Shown piece after piece: positions 24,766 to 34,441 of a stretch of 51,045 nt of DNA. Location of the stretch: positions 1 to 51,045 of the forward strand of contig MNRS01000023.1 of assembly GCA_001916065.1 (NCBI GenBank), read 5' to 3'. Below the pieces are notes generated by a model that made no database searches, was not told where the DNA came from, and saw only the letters and a program-made list of their open reading frames with translations. Source of the DNA: Clostridium sp. 28_17. Its GTDB lineage: Bacteria > Bacillota > Clostridia > TANB77 > CAG-508. Position numbers and translations under genes: made by a program. How positions within the stretch are numbered: the first letter of the stretch is position 1; each line of letters begins with the position of its first letter.

Positions 24766-25359
24766 CTAATCCTTAAACAAATCTTTTCCTTCTTTTAGAT
24801 ATTCATATCCAGAAAAAATTGTTGCAATTGTTTGAACTATCATCATTACAGTAACAACTAAATTTAATCCAAATGCAAATCCAGTTAAATTGCCTGTAAA
24901 GCATTCTCCAAATACATTTAAATCTACAAATGCTAATATTATTGCTATCATTTGTGTAACTGTTTTTAATTTTCCCCACACTGAAGCCGCAATTACTTTT
25001 CCACCTTTTTCTACTGCTATTAGCCTATATCCAGATACAATAAATTCCCTTGATAAAACTATAACAGGTATCCATGCAGGTAATCTTCCCATTTCTACTA
25101 ACATTATCATTGCAGTTAAAACAAGAATCTTATCTGCTAATGGGTCTAAAAATTTTCCAAATGTTGTTACCTGATTTCTACTTCTTGCTATGTATCCATC
25201 CAATTTATCTGTAATTGATGCTATTATAAAAATTAGGTCTATAATTAAATATGTAATTGGTATACTAAATAATTCACCTTGTATTCCCAAAAATGGTATT
25301 ATTACCATTATGGGAACAAGTATTATTCTAAAAATTGTTAATTTATTTGCTAAATTCAT
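24766..25359 (-). CDS. pgsA: CDP-diacylglycerol--glycerol-3-phosphate 3-phosphatidyltransferase
   Basis: 197 residues, integral membrane. It makes phosphatidylglycerol-phosphate. The CDP-alcohol phosphotransferase signature is complete: DKLDGYIARSRNQVTTFGKF followed by LDPLADK (D..DG..AR...G...D...D). Starts NLANKLTIFRIILVPIMVII as usual. It lies between the S41 protease and greA. Confidence 0.95.
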   Translation of the reverse strand: MNLANKLTIFRIILVPIMVIIPFLGIQGELFSIPITYLIIDLIFIIASITDKLDGYIARSRNQVTTFGKFLDPLADKILVLTAMIMLVEMGRLPAWIPVIVLSREFIVSGYRLIAVEKGGKVIAASVWGKLKTVTQMIAIILAFVDLNVFGECFTGNLTGFAFGLNLVVTVMMIVQTIATIFSGYEYLKEGKDLFKD

Positions 25360-25433
25360 TTTTTTCGTCCCTTCTTGAAGTTATATTTATTTATTCATAA
25401 GATTTTTATTGCTGTTGTCTTTTTTCTTATTCT

Positions 25434-26636
25434 CTATTTTAACATTTCAATTGCCTTTTGTAATTGTGTATCATCGCTTTCTTTAATTGTTAATAAACTG
25501 TTTACAGTACTTGGCAATTCAACTTTTTCATCTGGTTGAATTCCAACTTTATTTATTTTATTTCTATTTGGTGTTTGATATTCTTCTATGGTTATTTTTA
25601 AACCACTACCATCATTTAATTTTAAAATTTGTTGAATTACACCCTTTCCATATGTTGTTGTTCCTACAATTTTTGCTTTTCCTAAATCTTTTAGTGCTCC
25701 TGCTAAAATTTCTGACGCACTTGCTGTATTTTCGTTAGTTAGTATAACTATTGGCATATTTACTATTGGGTCTTCTTTTGCTTTTTTTACTGTTTCTTTA
25801 CCATTTTTATCAACTTCATACAATAAGACAGAATCTTTAGGTGTCATATAATCTGCTATTTCTAATGCTTGGTCTACTATTCCACCACCATTATTTCTTA
25901 AATCTATTATTAAAGATTGAATTCCTTTTTTTGCTAATTCTTGGTATTGATTTTTAAAGTCTTCTGCAGTTGTTTCGTCAAATGATGTAAATTTTATATA
26001 TCCAATATTATTTGAAAGCACTTTACCTTCTACTTGATTTACTTTAACTTTTTCTCTAGTTAATTCAAATTTAAGTTTTTCTGCACCTCTTAATACTTCA
26101 ATTGTAACTTTAGTTCCTTCTTCACCTTTTATTTTATTAGATGCTGTTGTCATATCATCTGCACTGTATTCTACACCATCTGCAGAAATTATTAGGTCGC
26201 CTGCTTGTATTCCTGCTTTTTCGGCTGGACTTCCTTTTATTGTTGATAATACTTGAATTTTGTCATATTGTGTATTTTTTATCATATAAATTCCTATACC
26301 AACAAAATTTCCCATTGTATCATCTAAATAAGTATCCATTTCTTCTTTTGAAATATATTCTGTATATGGGTCCCCAAGTCCTTCTATATAACCTTTTATT
26401 GCCCCTTCTTCTAATGTAGAATCATCTACATCTCCTAAATAGTATTTGTCTATTATTTCTCTGTATTTTGTTAGTTTACTTGCTATATCTTTATTAGTAC
26501 TTTGTGCACTAACTGATACGGGATTTTTTACAAAATATGAGTATAAAGATATTGATGTTACCATAAATGTTATAAATGCTGTTAATACAACAATCATAAT
26601 TATTTTGTAAATTTTGTACCTTTTGCTTTTCTCCAT
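25434..26636 (-). CDS. ctpA: S41-family C-terminal processing peptidase
   Basis: 400 residues. One N-terminal membrane anchor (IYKIIMIVVLTAFITFMVTS). PDZ domain at about 105-185 (GNFVGIGIYMIKNTQYDKIQ, GSPAEKAGIQAGDLIISADG). Protease domain with the Ser in NENTASASEILAGAL and Lys in TTYGKGVIQ, the Ser-Lys dyad. C-terminal QTPNRNKINKVGIQPDEKVE. It acts outside the membrane. Next to EnvC-like hydrolases and ftsEX, it may process wall-hydrolase factors, as S41 enzymes do elsewhere. That link is inference. Confidence 0.94.
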   Translation of the reverse strand: MEKSKRYKIYKIIMIVVLTAFITFMVTSISLYSYFVKNPVSVSAQSTNKDIASKLTKYREIIDKYYLGDVDDSTLEEGAIKGYIEGLGDPYTEYISKEEMDTYLDDTMGNFVGIGIYMIKNTQYDKIQVLSTIKGSPAEKAGIQAGDLIISADGVEYSADDMTTASNKIKGEEGTKVTIEVLRGAEKLKFELTREKVKVNQVEGKVLSNNIGYIKFTSFDETTAEDFKNQYQELAKKGIQSLIIDLRNNGGGIVDQALEIADYMTPKDSVLLYEVDKNGKETVKKAKEDPIVNMPIVILTNENTASASEILAGALKDLGKAKIVGTTTYGKGVIQQILKLNDGSGLKITIEEYQTPNRNKINKVGIQPDEKVELPSTVNSLLTIKESDDTQLQKAIEMLK

Positions 26637-26699
26637 TGTTTCCTTTCCCTTCCAATGCAGTTTTTATTTTTACATAAATCCTACATTATTCATAAATTT

Positions 26700-26798
26700 T
26701 GAGCGGATGTACTCCGCTCTTTTAATATGATATTTTCTAATATATAAAATATTATATTTTTATACACTAAGATATTTCCTAATATATAAAATATTATA
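26700..26798. terminator. Hairpin plus AT-rich direct repeat downstream of the M23 gene
   Basis: GAGCGGA/TCCGCTC (26701-26719) with T residues on the plus strand and A/T flank on the other. It is followed by two imperfect copies of a 28-nt AT-rich unit beginning GATATTTTCTAATATATAAA (26729) and GATATTTCCTAATATATAAA (26771), 42 bp apart. This separates the M23 gene from ctpA. Confidence 0.6.
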
Positions 26799-26820
26799 AT
26801 TTATTAATTTTATGTATAAA

Positions 26821-28086
26821 TTACATATAATTTAAAGGATTTACTCTTGAATCTTGACCATATGCCGTAGCACTGTATCTATAACTATATGGAGCAGTTC
26901 TTAATTCAAAATGTAAATGTGGTCCAGAGGAATTTCCTGTACTTCCGCTAAGCATTATTTGTTGTCCTTTTTTTACAATTTGACCCGGTGAAACACATAT
27001 TGAGCCTCTTGTACCATGTCCATAATATGATTGCATTCCATTTGCATGTCTAATTACAACATATGTACCATAACTTGATGTAAGATTATCTGTTATCATT
27101 ACAACACCCGCTGCCGCCGCATATACAGGGCTTCCAGATGAAATTGCATAATCTATTGCTCCATGAAATTTACCACTTGAATAATATCCATTTGTAGAAA
27201 TTGAACCACCACTAACTGGTTTCATAAAATATCCAGAACCTGTTGGTGTTGTAAAACTACCACTATTGTTATTTTTTCCACTATTGCTATTACTACTATT
27301 ATTGCTATTATTGTTTTTTTGACTATTTGCTGCCTCTTGTTGTTTTTTTAATTCTTCTAATTGTTTTTTATATGCTATTTCTGCTTGTTTAATTTCATTT
27401 GCTATTTTAGCATTGTCTTGTTTTAATTGTTGAATTTCCTGTTCTAGTTCTTTTTCTTGGTCAGACAATTGTGCAACATATTTATCTTTTTCAGTTTTAG
27501 CTGTTTTCAATTGATTATTAACATTTTCCTTTTCTGTTTTTGATGCAGTTAAAGTATCCTTGTTATTTTCAATTTCTTTTTTTGCAGTTTCAATCTCTTC
27601 TTTTTGCTTTTGAATTTTATCTAGCAATTCTGCATCCATTTTAGTAACTTCAGATACCAAATAGTAACTAGAAATGAAATCTGTTAAATTTTTTGAACTT
27701 AGTAAAACATCTAAATATGAAGTATCTCCTGATGTATATACTGCTACCATTCTTTTCTTTATTAATTCTTCTTGTTCTTTATAATCTTGCTCTGCCTGTG
27801 CCAACTTTTTCTCTTCTTCTTTTATCTTTGTATTTGCATCAGTTATTTTAGAGTCTAAATCATTTATTTGAGTTTCATAATCATCAATTTTTGAATTTAT
27901 ACTTTCTACCTGTTTCATTGCTTCGGTTTTATCACTTTCAACTTGTTTTTGTTTTTCCTCTGCTTCATCTATTTTCTTTTGATTAGAATTAATATCTGCT
28001 TGCGTAGCCGCCAAAGCAACATTTGTACTTGCCAATAAAATCGATATTAAAGCCATTCCTATTAATTTTTGAAATATACTTTTCAT
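26821..28086 (-). CDS. EnvC/CwlO-like M23 peptidase with coiled coil (second copy)
   Basis: 421 residues. Signal peptide (LIGMALISILLASTNVALAA), long coiled coil (about 30-245), Asn/Ser linker, then a LytM/M23 domain. Zinc ligands are intact: HGAID (HxxxD) and GPHLHFELR (HxH). It should cut peptidoglycan cross-links or stem peptides. It follows another paralogue and ftsEX, so it is probably controlled by the FtsEX complex, by analogy with EnvC and CwlO. The C-terminal sequence ends SRVNPLNYM. Confidence 0.92.
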   Translation of the reverse strand: MKSIFQKLIGMALISILLASTNVALAATQADINSNQKKIDEAEEKQKQVESDKTEAMKQVESINSKIDDYETQINDLDSKITDANTKIKEEEKKLAQAEQDYKEQEELIKKRMVAVYTSGDTSYLDVLLSSKNLTDFISSYYLVSEVTKMDAELLDKIQKQKEEIETAKKEIENNKDTLTASKTEKENVNNQLKTAKTEKDKYVAQLSDQEKELEQEIQQLKQDNAKIANEIKQAEIAYKKQLEELKKQQEAANSQKNNNSNNSSNSNSGKNNNSGSFTTPTGSGYFMKPVSGGSISTNGYYSSGKFHGAIDYAISSGSPVYAAAAGVVMITDNLTSSYGTYVVIRHANGMQSYYGHGTRGSICVSPGQIVKKGQQIMLSGSTGNSSGPHLHFELRTAPYSYRYSATAYGQDSRVNPLNYM

Positions 28087-28143
28087 AAGTTCCTTTCACT
28101 CCTTTTCAATTTACAAAATATCATTCAATTTCATATATTGAAT

Positions 28144-29361
28144 TTAATTTTCTGTATTAGTATTTTCAACTGTATTTTCACTAGCGTTATTCTCTCCTGG
28201 TATTAATCCACTTGTTATATATGGTAATGGATCTGTTGTTGCACCATTTATTCTAACTTCAAAGTGAGCATGTGGCCCTGTTGAATATCCAGTAGAACCA
28301 ACTTTTAAAATTGCATCTCCTCTTTTTACAGTTTGTCCAACTTGAACTAATATTTCTGAACCATGTGCATATAATGTAGAAATACCTCCACCATGGTCTA
28401 TTATTACCATATTACCATATGCCGCATTCATTCCAGCTTTTACAACTGTTCCATCATTTGCAGCAACAAAATTTGCTCCCATCGGTGCACCAATATCAAC
28501 ACCTGTGTGTAATTTATATTGTCCTGTTATTGGATGAACCCTCATTGCATATTTTGAAGTTATTCTTGTATAACCGGGTACTGGCCAAGCAAGTTGCCCT
28601 CCAATATATACAGTATCTAAGCCTTGCTGTGCTAATGCTAAAATTTGTTGATTAACCAATTCATATTGTTTGTTGATTTCATCAATTTTTGCTTGTAAAT
28701 TTTTCTCGTCATCTGATAATTTTGCAATAAAACTTTCCCTCATTTTTTTTGTATTTTGTAATGTTCTTGTTGTTCTTATTTGATTTTCAACTATTGTAGC
28801 CAATTCTTTTTTTTCATTTTCTAACTTTGTTTTTGATAAATCTATTGTTTTCTTTTTGGTTTCTAAATCATTTATTAAATTTTCATCAATTTCTGTTAAT
28901 TGTGATATCAAGTAATAACTTGATATAAAATCTGATAAACTAGATGATTTTAGTAAAACATCCAAATATTGGGTATCCCCAGCCATATAAATTGCTACCA
29001 TCCTTTTTTTGAACAATTCTACTTGCTTATCGTATTTTTCAGTTACACTATTTAGTTCTGTTTCAACATTTTGTATATTGTTTTTCAATTCTGTAATCTT
29101 ACTTTCTTGCTCTGCTAAAGTTTGCTCTGAAGTTTCTATTTTATTATCTAACTTTTCAACCTGTTGTAAATTTTCAGATAAATTACTTTGAACATCATTT
29201 AACTGTCCATTTGCTTCATCTAACTGATTTTGTAATTCAGACCTCTGAGTTTGTAAATCTGTTGTAGTATTTGTTGTTTGATTCTCAGTTTCTTCTGCAT
29301 ATGTGTGTGTCGTTGCAAAACAAATTAGTATGATTAAAACAATACATAAATTCTTACGCAT
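28144..29361 (-). CDS. EnvC/CwlO-like M23 peptidase with coiled coil (first copy)
   Basis: 405 residues from the ATG at 29361, preceded by AAGGGAG (a longer frame lacks a ribosome site). Signal peptide (LCIVLIILICFATTHTYAEE), coiled coil (about 40-240), then an LytM domain with HTGVD and GPHAHFEVR intact. It starts about 60 bp after ftsX and is the likely direct partner of FtsX. The C-terminus carries a short Asn/Glu-rich tail after DPLPYI. The two tandem paralogues share the DTxYLDVLL and SDFISSYYLxS coiled-coil motifs. Confidence 0.93.
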   Translation of the reverse strand: MRKNLCIVLIILICFATTHTYAEETENQTTNTTTDLQTQRSELQNQLDEANGQLNDVQSNLSENLQQVEKLDNKIETSEQTLAEQESKITELKNNIQNVETELNSVTEKYDKQVELFKKRMVAIYMAGDTQYLDVLLKSSSLSDFISSYYLISQLTEIDENLINDLETKKKTIDLSKTKLENEKKELATIVENQIRTTRTLQNTKKMRESFIAKLSDDEKNLQAKIDEINKQYELVNQQILALAQQGLDTVYIGGQLAWPVPGYTRITSKYAMRVHPITGQYKLHTGVDIGAPMGANFVAANDGTVVKAGMNAAYGNMVIIDHGGGISTLYAHGSEILVQVGQTVKRGDAILKVGSTGYSTGPHAHFEVRINGATTDPLPYITSGLIPGENNASENTVENTNTEN

Positions 29362-29423
29362 GTTTTCTCCCTTCGTTCGCTCATTGTCATTCAAAATTTT
29401 GCCTGTCAAATCTTTTTTGTTAA

Positions 29424-30326
29424 TTATACTTTTAAGTATTTTCTCATAGAAATTACACTTCCTAATGCACCAATTCCTATTCCTAATAACATATAAACAA
29501 ATATTATTGAAGATATCATATCTTTAAAGCCTACCAAACTCATATTTATTGTTTGCATAAAACTTGCATTAACTGCTTGTTCGGCAAGTAAACTATATGC
29601 CCCACCTACTAAAGCAATTGAAATTGCACTTGCAAATACACCTATTATCATACCTTCTACAATAAATGGCCATCTAATAAAATTATTTGTTGCTCCTACA
29701 TATTTCATAATTGATATTTCTTTTCTTCTAGCATGTACTGTTAATTTTATTGTATTAGAAATTATAAATATAGAAATAATGATTAATAGTACTAAAATAA
29801 TACCTGTAACCAATTTTATTCCTTTTGCTAAGCTTAATAGAGTTGATACTGTTTTATCACTACTTGTTATTTTATCTACATTTTCAATTTTTAATATTTT
29901 TTCCTGTACATCTTTACTTAAATTTAAGTCTGTAAGTGTTACTACATAAGATGATGGAAAATAGTCTGCTCCATATCCATCTATTAATTCTGATTTATCT
30001 CCTAATTTTTCTTTCATAGTATTTAATGCATATGTTTTATCTTTAAATTCTGCTGTACTTACACCATCTACTGCTCTTATTTCTTCTCCAACCTTTTGTG
30101 CCTCTTCATCTGTTGCATCTGTTTTTAAAAACACTTGAAATCCTTGTTCTGATTTTACTTGGTCAACAAAATGGTTGATATTTTCTCCTAATATTAAGAA
30201 AATTCCAAATATTATCATTGTTGCACACATTATCATTAATGATGCACCTGTTGATTTTTTATTTTTAAAAACATTACTGAATCCTTCTCCTATTAAATAT
30301 CCAAATATATTATATTTCACTATCAT
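29424..30326 (-). CDS. ftsX: Cell-division ABC transporter-like permease FtsX
   Basis: 300 residues from the ATG at 30326 (GGTGG site; an upstream in-frame ATG lacks one). Four membrane helices with a large extracellular loop after the first (about 50-165, DQVKSEQGFQVFLK onward) that recruits the wall hydrolase. The conserved KLTVHARRKEISIMKYVGAT segment couples to FtsE. Its start overlaps ftsE by 17 bp. Confidence 0.95.
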   Translation of the reverse strand: MIVKYNIFGYLIGEGFSNVFKNKKSTGASLMIMCATMIIFGIFLILGENINHFVDQVKSEQGFQVFLKTDATDEEAQKVGEEIRAVDGVSTAEFKDKTYALNTMKEKLGDKSELIDGYGADYFPSSYVVTLTDLNLSKDVQEKILKIENVDKITSSDKTVSTLLSLAKGIKLVTGIILVLLIIISIFIISNTIKLTVHARRKEISIMKYVGATNNFIRWPFIVEGMIIGVFASAISIALVGGAYSLLAEQAVNASFMQTINMSLVGFKDMISSIIFVYMLLGIGIGALGSVISMRKYLKV

Positions 30327-30996
30327 AACCACCTTTTTTATCATCTCTTACAATGTTGCCTTTTTCTATGTGTATTACTCTTTTTTTCATTTTATCTACT
30401 ATGTCTTTTGCGTGTGTTGCTACTACTACTGTTGTTCCTCTCATATTTATTTCATTTAAAAGATTCATTATATCCCATGCAGTGTCTGGGTCTAAGTTTC
30501 CTGTAGGCTCGTCCGCTATTAGCATTGATGGGTTATTTACTAATGCTCTTGCTAGTGCAACCCTTTGTTGTTCTCCACCTGATAATTCGTTTGGATACAT
30601 TTTTGCTTTTCCACTTAATCCAACTAATGATAATACCATTGGTACTTGTCTTCTTATATGTCTTGGTGTTGCTCTTACTATATACATTGCATATGCTACA
30701 TTGTCATATACTGTTTTGTCTGGTAATAATCTAAAGTCTTGGAACACAACTCCCATACTTCTTCTTAAATAAGGTACTCTACTTTGTTTTAAAAATGTTG
30801 TGTCTTTTCCATTTATTATGATGTTTCCTGATGTTGGTTCTTCTTCTTTTAGTATTAATTTTATAAGTGTTGATTTTCCACTTCCTGATGTTCCTACTAA
30901 AAAAGCAAATTCTCCTTTATCTATTACAAAATTTGCGTTTTTTACTGCTTTTGTTCCTGTATCATATGTTTTTGATACGTTTCTAAATTCTATCAT
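30310..30996 (-). CDS. ftsE: Cell-division ATP-binding protein FtsE
   Basis: 228 residues. Complete ABC ATPase: Walker A GTSGSGKSTLIK, Q-loop GVVFQDFRLLPD, signature LSGGEQQR, Walker B MLIADEPTGNLD, H-loop VATHAKD. It drives FtsX to activate periplasmic or extracellular peptidoglycan hydrolases. First gene of ftsE-ftsX-M23-M23, with a promoter just upstream. Confidence 0.97.
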   Translation of the reverse strand: MIEFRNVSKTYDTGTKAVKNANFVIDKGEFAFLVGTSGSGKSTLIKLILKEEEPTSGNIIINGKDTTFLKQSRVPYLRRSMGVVFQDFRLLPDKTVYDNVAYAMYIVRATPRHIRRQVPMVLSLVGLSGKAKMYPNELSGGEQQRVALARALVNNPSMLIADEPTGNLDPDTAWDIMNLLNEINMRGTTVVVATHAKDIVDKMKKRVIHIEKGNIVRDDKKGGYDSEI

Positions 30997-31039
30997 TTTC
31001 TATCTTATCTCCTAATTTTGTATATTTTTTCTCCTATAA

Positions 31040-31068
31040 ATTATATCAATAATCAGCCAATTTTGCAA
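31040..31068 (-). promoter_or_regulatory. Promoter of ftsEX
   Basis: On the minus strand TTGCAA (31068-31063) and perfect TATAAT (31045-31040) with a 17-bp spacer, 44 bp upstream of the ftsE ATG. Confidence 0.7.
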
Positions 31069-31136
31069 TACTTTTCACCAAAAAAACACAGGATTTTTTT
31101 ATTTCTATAAAGTTCTATTTTGTGTATAATTTACTA

Positions 31137-32066
31137 TTATTTTACAACTTTTTCAACAATATTTTCTGCGGTAATACCAAAATATTGCATTAATTCTATT
31201 GCTTTTCCAGACTTTCCAAAAGTATCATTAATGCCCATTCTTACTAATTTTACAGGGTACTCTTCTGTTAAAACCTCTGAAATTGCAGAACCAAGTCCAC
31301 CAATAACATTATGGTCTTCCACAGAAATTAATTTTTTAGTTTCTTTAGCGCACTTTATAACCATATCTTTATCAATCGGTTTTACAGTATGAATATCAAC
31401 AACTCTAACTTTAATCCCTTTATTTTCTAATATTTCCTGTGCCCTAATTGCTTCACTAACAGTTACACCAGTAGCAAAAATTGTTGCATCTGTACCTTCT
31501 CCAATTTGAACTGCTTTACCAATTTCAAATTTTTGATTTTCACCATAAATTATAGGCGTTGCAAGTCTTGACAATCTCAAATATACAGGACCATTTATTT
31601 TACTTATTTCTTTAACTGCCCATTTTGTTTGTACATCATCTGATGTTGATAAAACTGTCATATTTGGTAATGTTCTCATTAATGATATATCTTCTATCAT
31701 TTGATGTGTTGCTCCATCTTCTCCTACAGTTACTCCAGCATGTGTTGCACATATTTTTACATTTAATTTTGGATAACATACACTATTTCTAATTTGGTCA
31801 TATGCTCTTCCTGCAGCGAATACTGCAAATGTGCTTGCATATGGTATTTTACCACATGTTGACATCCCTGCAGCAGTTGATATCATATTTTGCTCTGCAA
31901 TTCCCATGTCATAAAATCTCTCTGGAAATTCCTTTGCAAAGATGTTTGTTTTTGTTGCAGTTGATAAATCTGCATCAAATACCACTATGTTTTTATTTTC
32001 TTTTCCCAATTCTAGCAAAGCCTCTCCATAACTTTGTCTTGTTGCTTTTTTTATATTTTCGTCCAT
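31137..32066 (-). CDS. tktB: Transketolase, C-terminal subunit (split form)
   Basis: 309 residues corresponding only to the pyrimidine-binding and C-terminal domains. It begins KKATRQSYGEALLELGKENK, with the glutamate motif around MGIAEQNMISTAAGMSTCGK, then HAGVTVGEDGATHQMIEDIS and a C-terminal VRVVDIHTVKPID. Split transketolases normally have the thiamine-diphosphate subunit encoded immediately upstream. Here the upstream neighbour is a ROK kinase (17 bp away), and the N-terminal subunit is not in the window. It would act with it in the pentose phosphate pathway. Confidence 0.9.
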   Translation of the reverse strand: MDENIKKATRQSYGEALLELGKENKNIVVFDADLSTATKTNIFAKEFPERFYDMGIAEQNMISTAAGMSTCGKIPYASTFAVFAAGRAYDQIRNSVCYPKLNVKICATHAGVTVGEDGATHQMIEDISLMRTLPNMTVLSTSDDVQTKWAVKEISKINGPVYLRLSRLATPIIYGENQKFEIGKAVQIGEGTDATIFATGVTVSEAIRAQEILENKGIKVRVVDIHTVKPIDKDMVIKCAKETKKLISVEDHNVIGGLGSAISEVLTEEYPVKLVRMGINDTFGKSGKAIELMQYFGITAENIVEKVVK

Positions 32067-32083
32067 ATTAATTCAATCCTTTC

Positions 32084-32974
32084 TTATTGACAAGACCCTA
32101 TAATTCCTGCATCATTTCCAAGAGCAGCCGGAATTATAATTAATTCTTTTCTAATATTAAACAAATATTTTTTTCTTTGAATATTATTTTTTAATTTTTC
32201 TAATAGAACATCTGCAAAATATACAAAACTTCCGCCTAAGCATACTGCCTCAGGCTCAAAAACATCAATTAAATTAGAAATACCTATACTTAAATATTCA
32301 ATATATTCATCAACAATTTTATTAATAACATAATTGTCTTTATTTTTTCTGAGCATATCTAACAGTTCTTGTCCTCTTGTATTTTCGTCTAATCCAAGTG
32401 CATCACGTAAATTTGTTTTTAAAGCCTTCATAGATGCGTATTTTTCAAAACATCCTTTTTTTCCACAATTACATCTAATTCCATCTTTTTGAATTATCAT
32501 ATGTCCAAATTCACATCCTGACAAATCACCTGTATCTAATAATTCATTATTAATTATTACTGCTCCTCCTATTCCTGTACCTAATGACAAGAAAATACTT
32601 CTTTTGTAATCTTTTAATGCTCCCATTTTGTTTTCCGCTATCGCTGCACATTTTGCATCATTTCTAATTTTGATTGGTAAATTTATTTCTTTTTTAAGAT
32701 TTTCTACTAAATTATAATTTTTTACACCTAAATTTACTGATTTTATTATTTCTGTACTTTTTATTGTTCCCGGTACTGCAATCCCTATTTCTTTTATTTT
32801 ATATTTTTCCATTAGTTCTTTTACATTTTTTACTATATATGTTTCAATAGATGTTTTTATATCTTTTTTATCTTTTGAAAGTAATCTTTTTTCTACTTTT
32901 TCTACAATATAACCTTTATCATCTATTACACCTATTGCAATATGGCTTCCGCCTAAATCTATTCCTATTTTCAT
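32084..32974 (-). CDS. ROK-family sugar kinase (glucokinase-like)
   Basis: 296 residues. ATP-binding start IGIDLGGSHIAIGVIDDKG, catalytic region (IRNDAKCAAIAE; LSLGTGIGGAVI), and the ROK zinc site around CEFGHMIIQKDGIRCNCGKK then GCFEKYAS. It phosphorylates a hexose, glucose being most likely, but substrate cannot be read from sequence. Co-transcribed with the split transketolase. Confidence 0.9.
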   Translation of the reverse strand: MKIGIDLGGSHIAIGVIDDKGYIVEKVEKRLLSKDKKDIKTSIETYIVKNVKELMEKYKIKEIGIAVPGTIKSTEIIKSVNLGVKNYNLVENLKKEINLPIKIRNDAKCAAIAENKMGALKDYKRSIFLSLGTGIGGAVIINNELLDTGDLSGCEFGHMIIQKDGIRCNCGKKGCFEKYASMKALKTNLRDALGLDENTRGQELLDMLRKNKDNYVINKIVDEYIEYLSIGISNLIDVFEPEAVCLGGSFVYFADVLLEKLKNNIQRKKYLFNIRKELIIIPAALGNDAGIIGSCQ

Positions 32975-33006
32975 TTTTTTACCTCAATTTTAATATATAG
33001 ATAACC

Positions 33007-33046
33007 AAAATTGACTTTTAAAGTAAATACTCCAAAAGTCAATTTT
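33007..33046 (-). terminator. Hairpin at the end of the pilus operon
   Basis: Perfect 13-bp arms AAAATTGACTTTT / AAAAGTCAATTTT with a 14-nt loop, about 40 bp past the pilC stop and before the ROK gene. T-runs are short, so termination may be partial. Confidence 0.65.
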
Positions 33047-33083
33047 ATCAATCTCACAATATAAATTGTAATAATTTTCGATT

Positions 33084-34424
33084 TTATACTCCTGCAGCAG
33101 AGAATAAGAATCCTCCCATATATACTTCGATACATGGTGCAAGTACAACTAATACAAAGAAAATTAATACAATACCAACAAATAAGTATGTTACTTCTGG
33201 TAATACTTTAACAATCTTTTGTATAATATTATCAATATCAATTTCCATATATTCAACTAATTTATCCATCATTTCTGGCAAATCTGTTTGCATACCTATT
33301 TTAAGCATTTCTGTAACCATTGATTTTGGTAAACCGGATTTTTCAAATGGTTCAATCCATGATTCACCTATAATTATGTTATTTAAAGATGTTTCTACAA
33401 TTGAAAGCATAACATAATTTTGTACAACGTTTTTACTTACATCAATAGCGTCTTGTATTCTCATACCATTATTTAAGTTTAATAGCATAGCCTTCATTAA
33501 TCTTGAAAAATCTAATGCAAATATTAATTGCCCAAATATTGGCATTTTATACTTAAAGTAATCAAAATTGTATTTACCTTTTGGGGTATGTACATAAAAT
33601 ACTATTGCTGCAACTATTGCTGCAATTATTCCAACGGGTATATACCAAAATTGTATTAAACCATCAAGCACGCCTTTAAACCATAAAGTTACAGCCGGTA
33701 ATGTAGCCGTTGATCCAAATGAATCATATACATTTTGGATTGCAGGTATTGCAACTAATGATCCCACAATTAACATTACTATCAAAAATACAAATTGAAC
33801 TAAATTTGGTATTAAAATATTTTTTAATTTTCTTGTTAAATTTGCAGTTGAATCTAGATATTTAACCGCCTGCTCTAATGAATTTTCAAGTGATCCAGAT
33901 AATTCACCAACTTTGATCATATTTATATAAATATATGGAAATACATCTGAATAATATTCCATTGTAGTATACATATTTTCACCGGCTTCAACACCTGCTA
34001 ATATATCTTCTAAAATGCCCTTAAATGTAACGTTTTCTGTACTTTCAATTATTGTTCTTAATGCATGTATATTATTAAAGTTTGCTTTTTTCAATAGATA
34101 AAAGTTCTGTGTAAATATAACTAAATCTCTTGGTGTGATTCTTTCTGTTTTTGATAAATATGTATTTATTTTTTCTTTTACTGTCATCTCCTTTTTTGTT
34201 TTTATACGTGTTGTATTTACACTTGTCATTATACCTTCTATATCTTTTATATTTCTCTTTTTTGCCTTTTTCCTTTTAGAAGAATATGAAACTTGCTCAA
34301 TTGAAATAGGCATTAAATCATTACTTTTTAAAATTCGTATTAGACTTTGTTTGCTTCCTGCTTCAACTCTATTTCTAACAACCAATCCTGTACTGGTTGC
34401 TGCTTTGTATATGTATGTAGGCAT
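33084..34424 (-). CDS. pilC: Type IV pilus inner-membrane platform protein PilC
   Basis: 446 residues. N-terminal domain (PTYIYKAATSTGLVVRNRVE), then two T2SSF domains (about 105-230 and 305-430) each followed by membrane helices (QFVFLIVMLIVGSLVAIPAI; PVGIIAAIVAAIVFYVH; YLFVGIVLIFFVLVVLAPCI). The platform transmits PilB/PilT ATPase motion to pilin assembly. Last gene of the operon. Confidence 0.93.
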   Translation of the reverse strand: MPTYIYKAATSTGLVVRNRVEAGSKQSLIRILKSNDLMPISIEQVSYSSKRKKAKKRNIKDIEGIMTSVNTTRIKTKKEMTVKEKINTYLSKTERITPRDLVIFTQNFYLLKKANFNNIHALRTIIESTENVTFKGILEDILAGVEAGENMYTTMEYYSDVFPYIYINMIKVGELSGSLENSLEQAVKYLDSTANLTRKLKNILIPNLVQFVFLIVMLIVGSLVAIPAIQNVYDSFGSTATLPAVTLWFKGVLDGLIQFWYIPVGIIAAIVAAIVFYVHTPKGKYNFDYFKYKMPIFGQLIFALDFSRLMKAMLLNLNNGMRIQDAIDVSKNVVQNYVMLSIVETSLNNIIIGESWIEPFEKSGLPKSMVTEMLKIGMQTDLPEMMDKLVEYMEIDIDNIIQKIVKVLPEVTYLFVGIVLIFFVLVVLAPCIEVYMGGFLFSAAGV

Positions 34425-34441
34425 TTTTCCACCTCCTTAAA

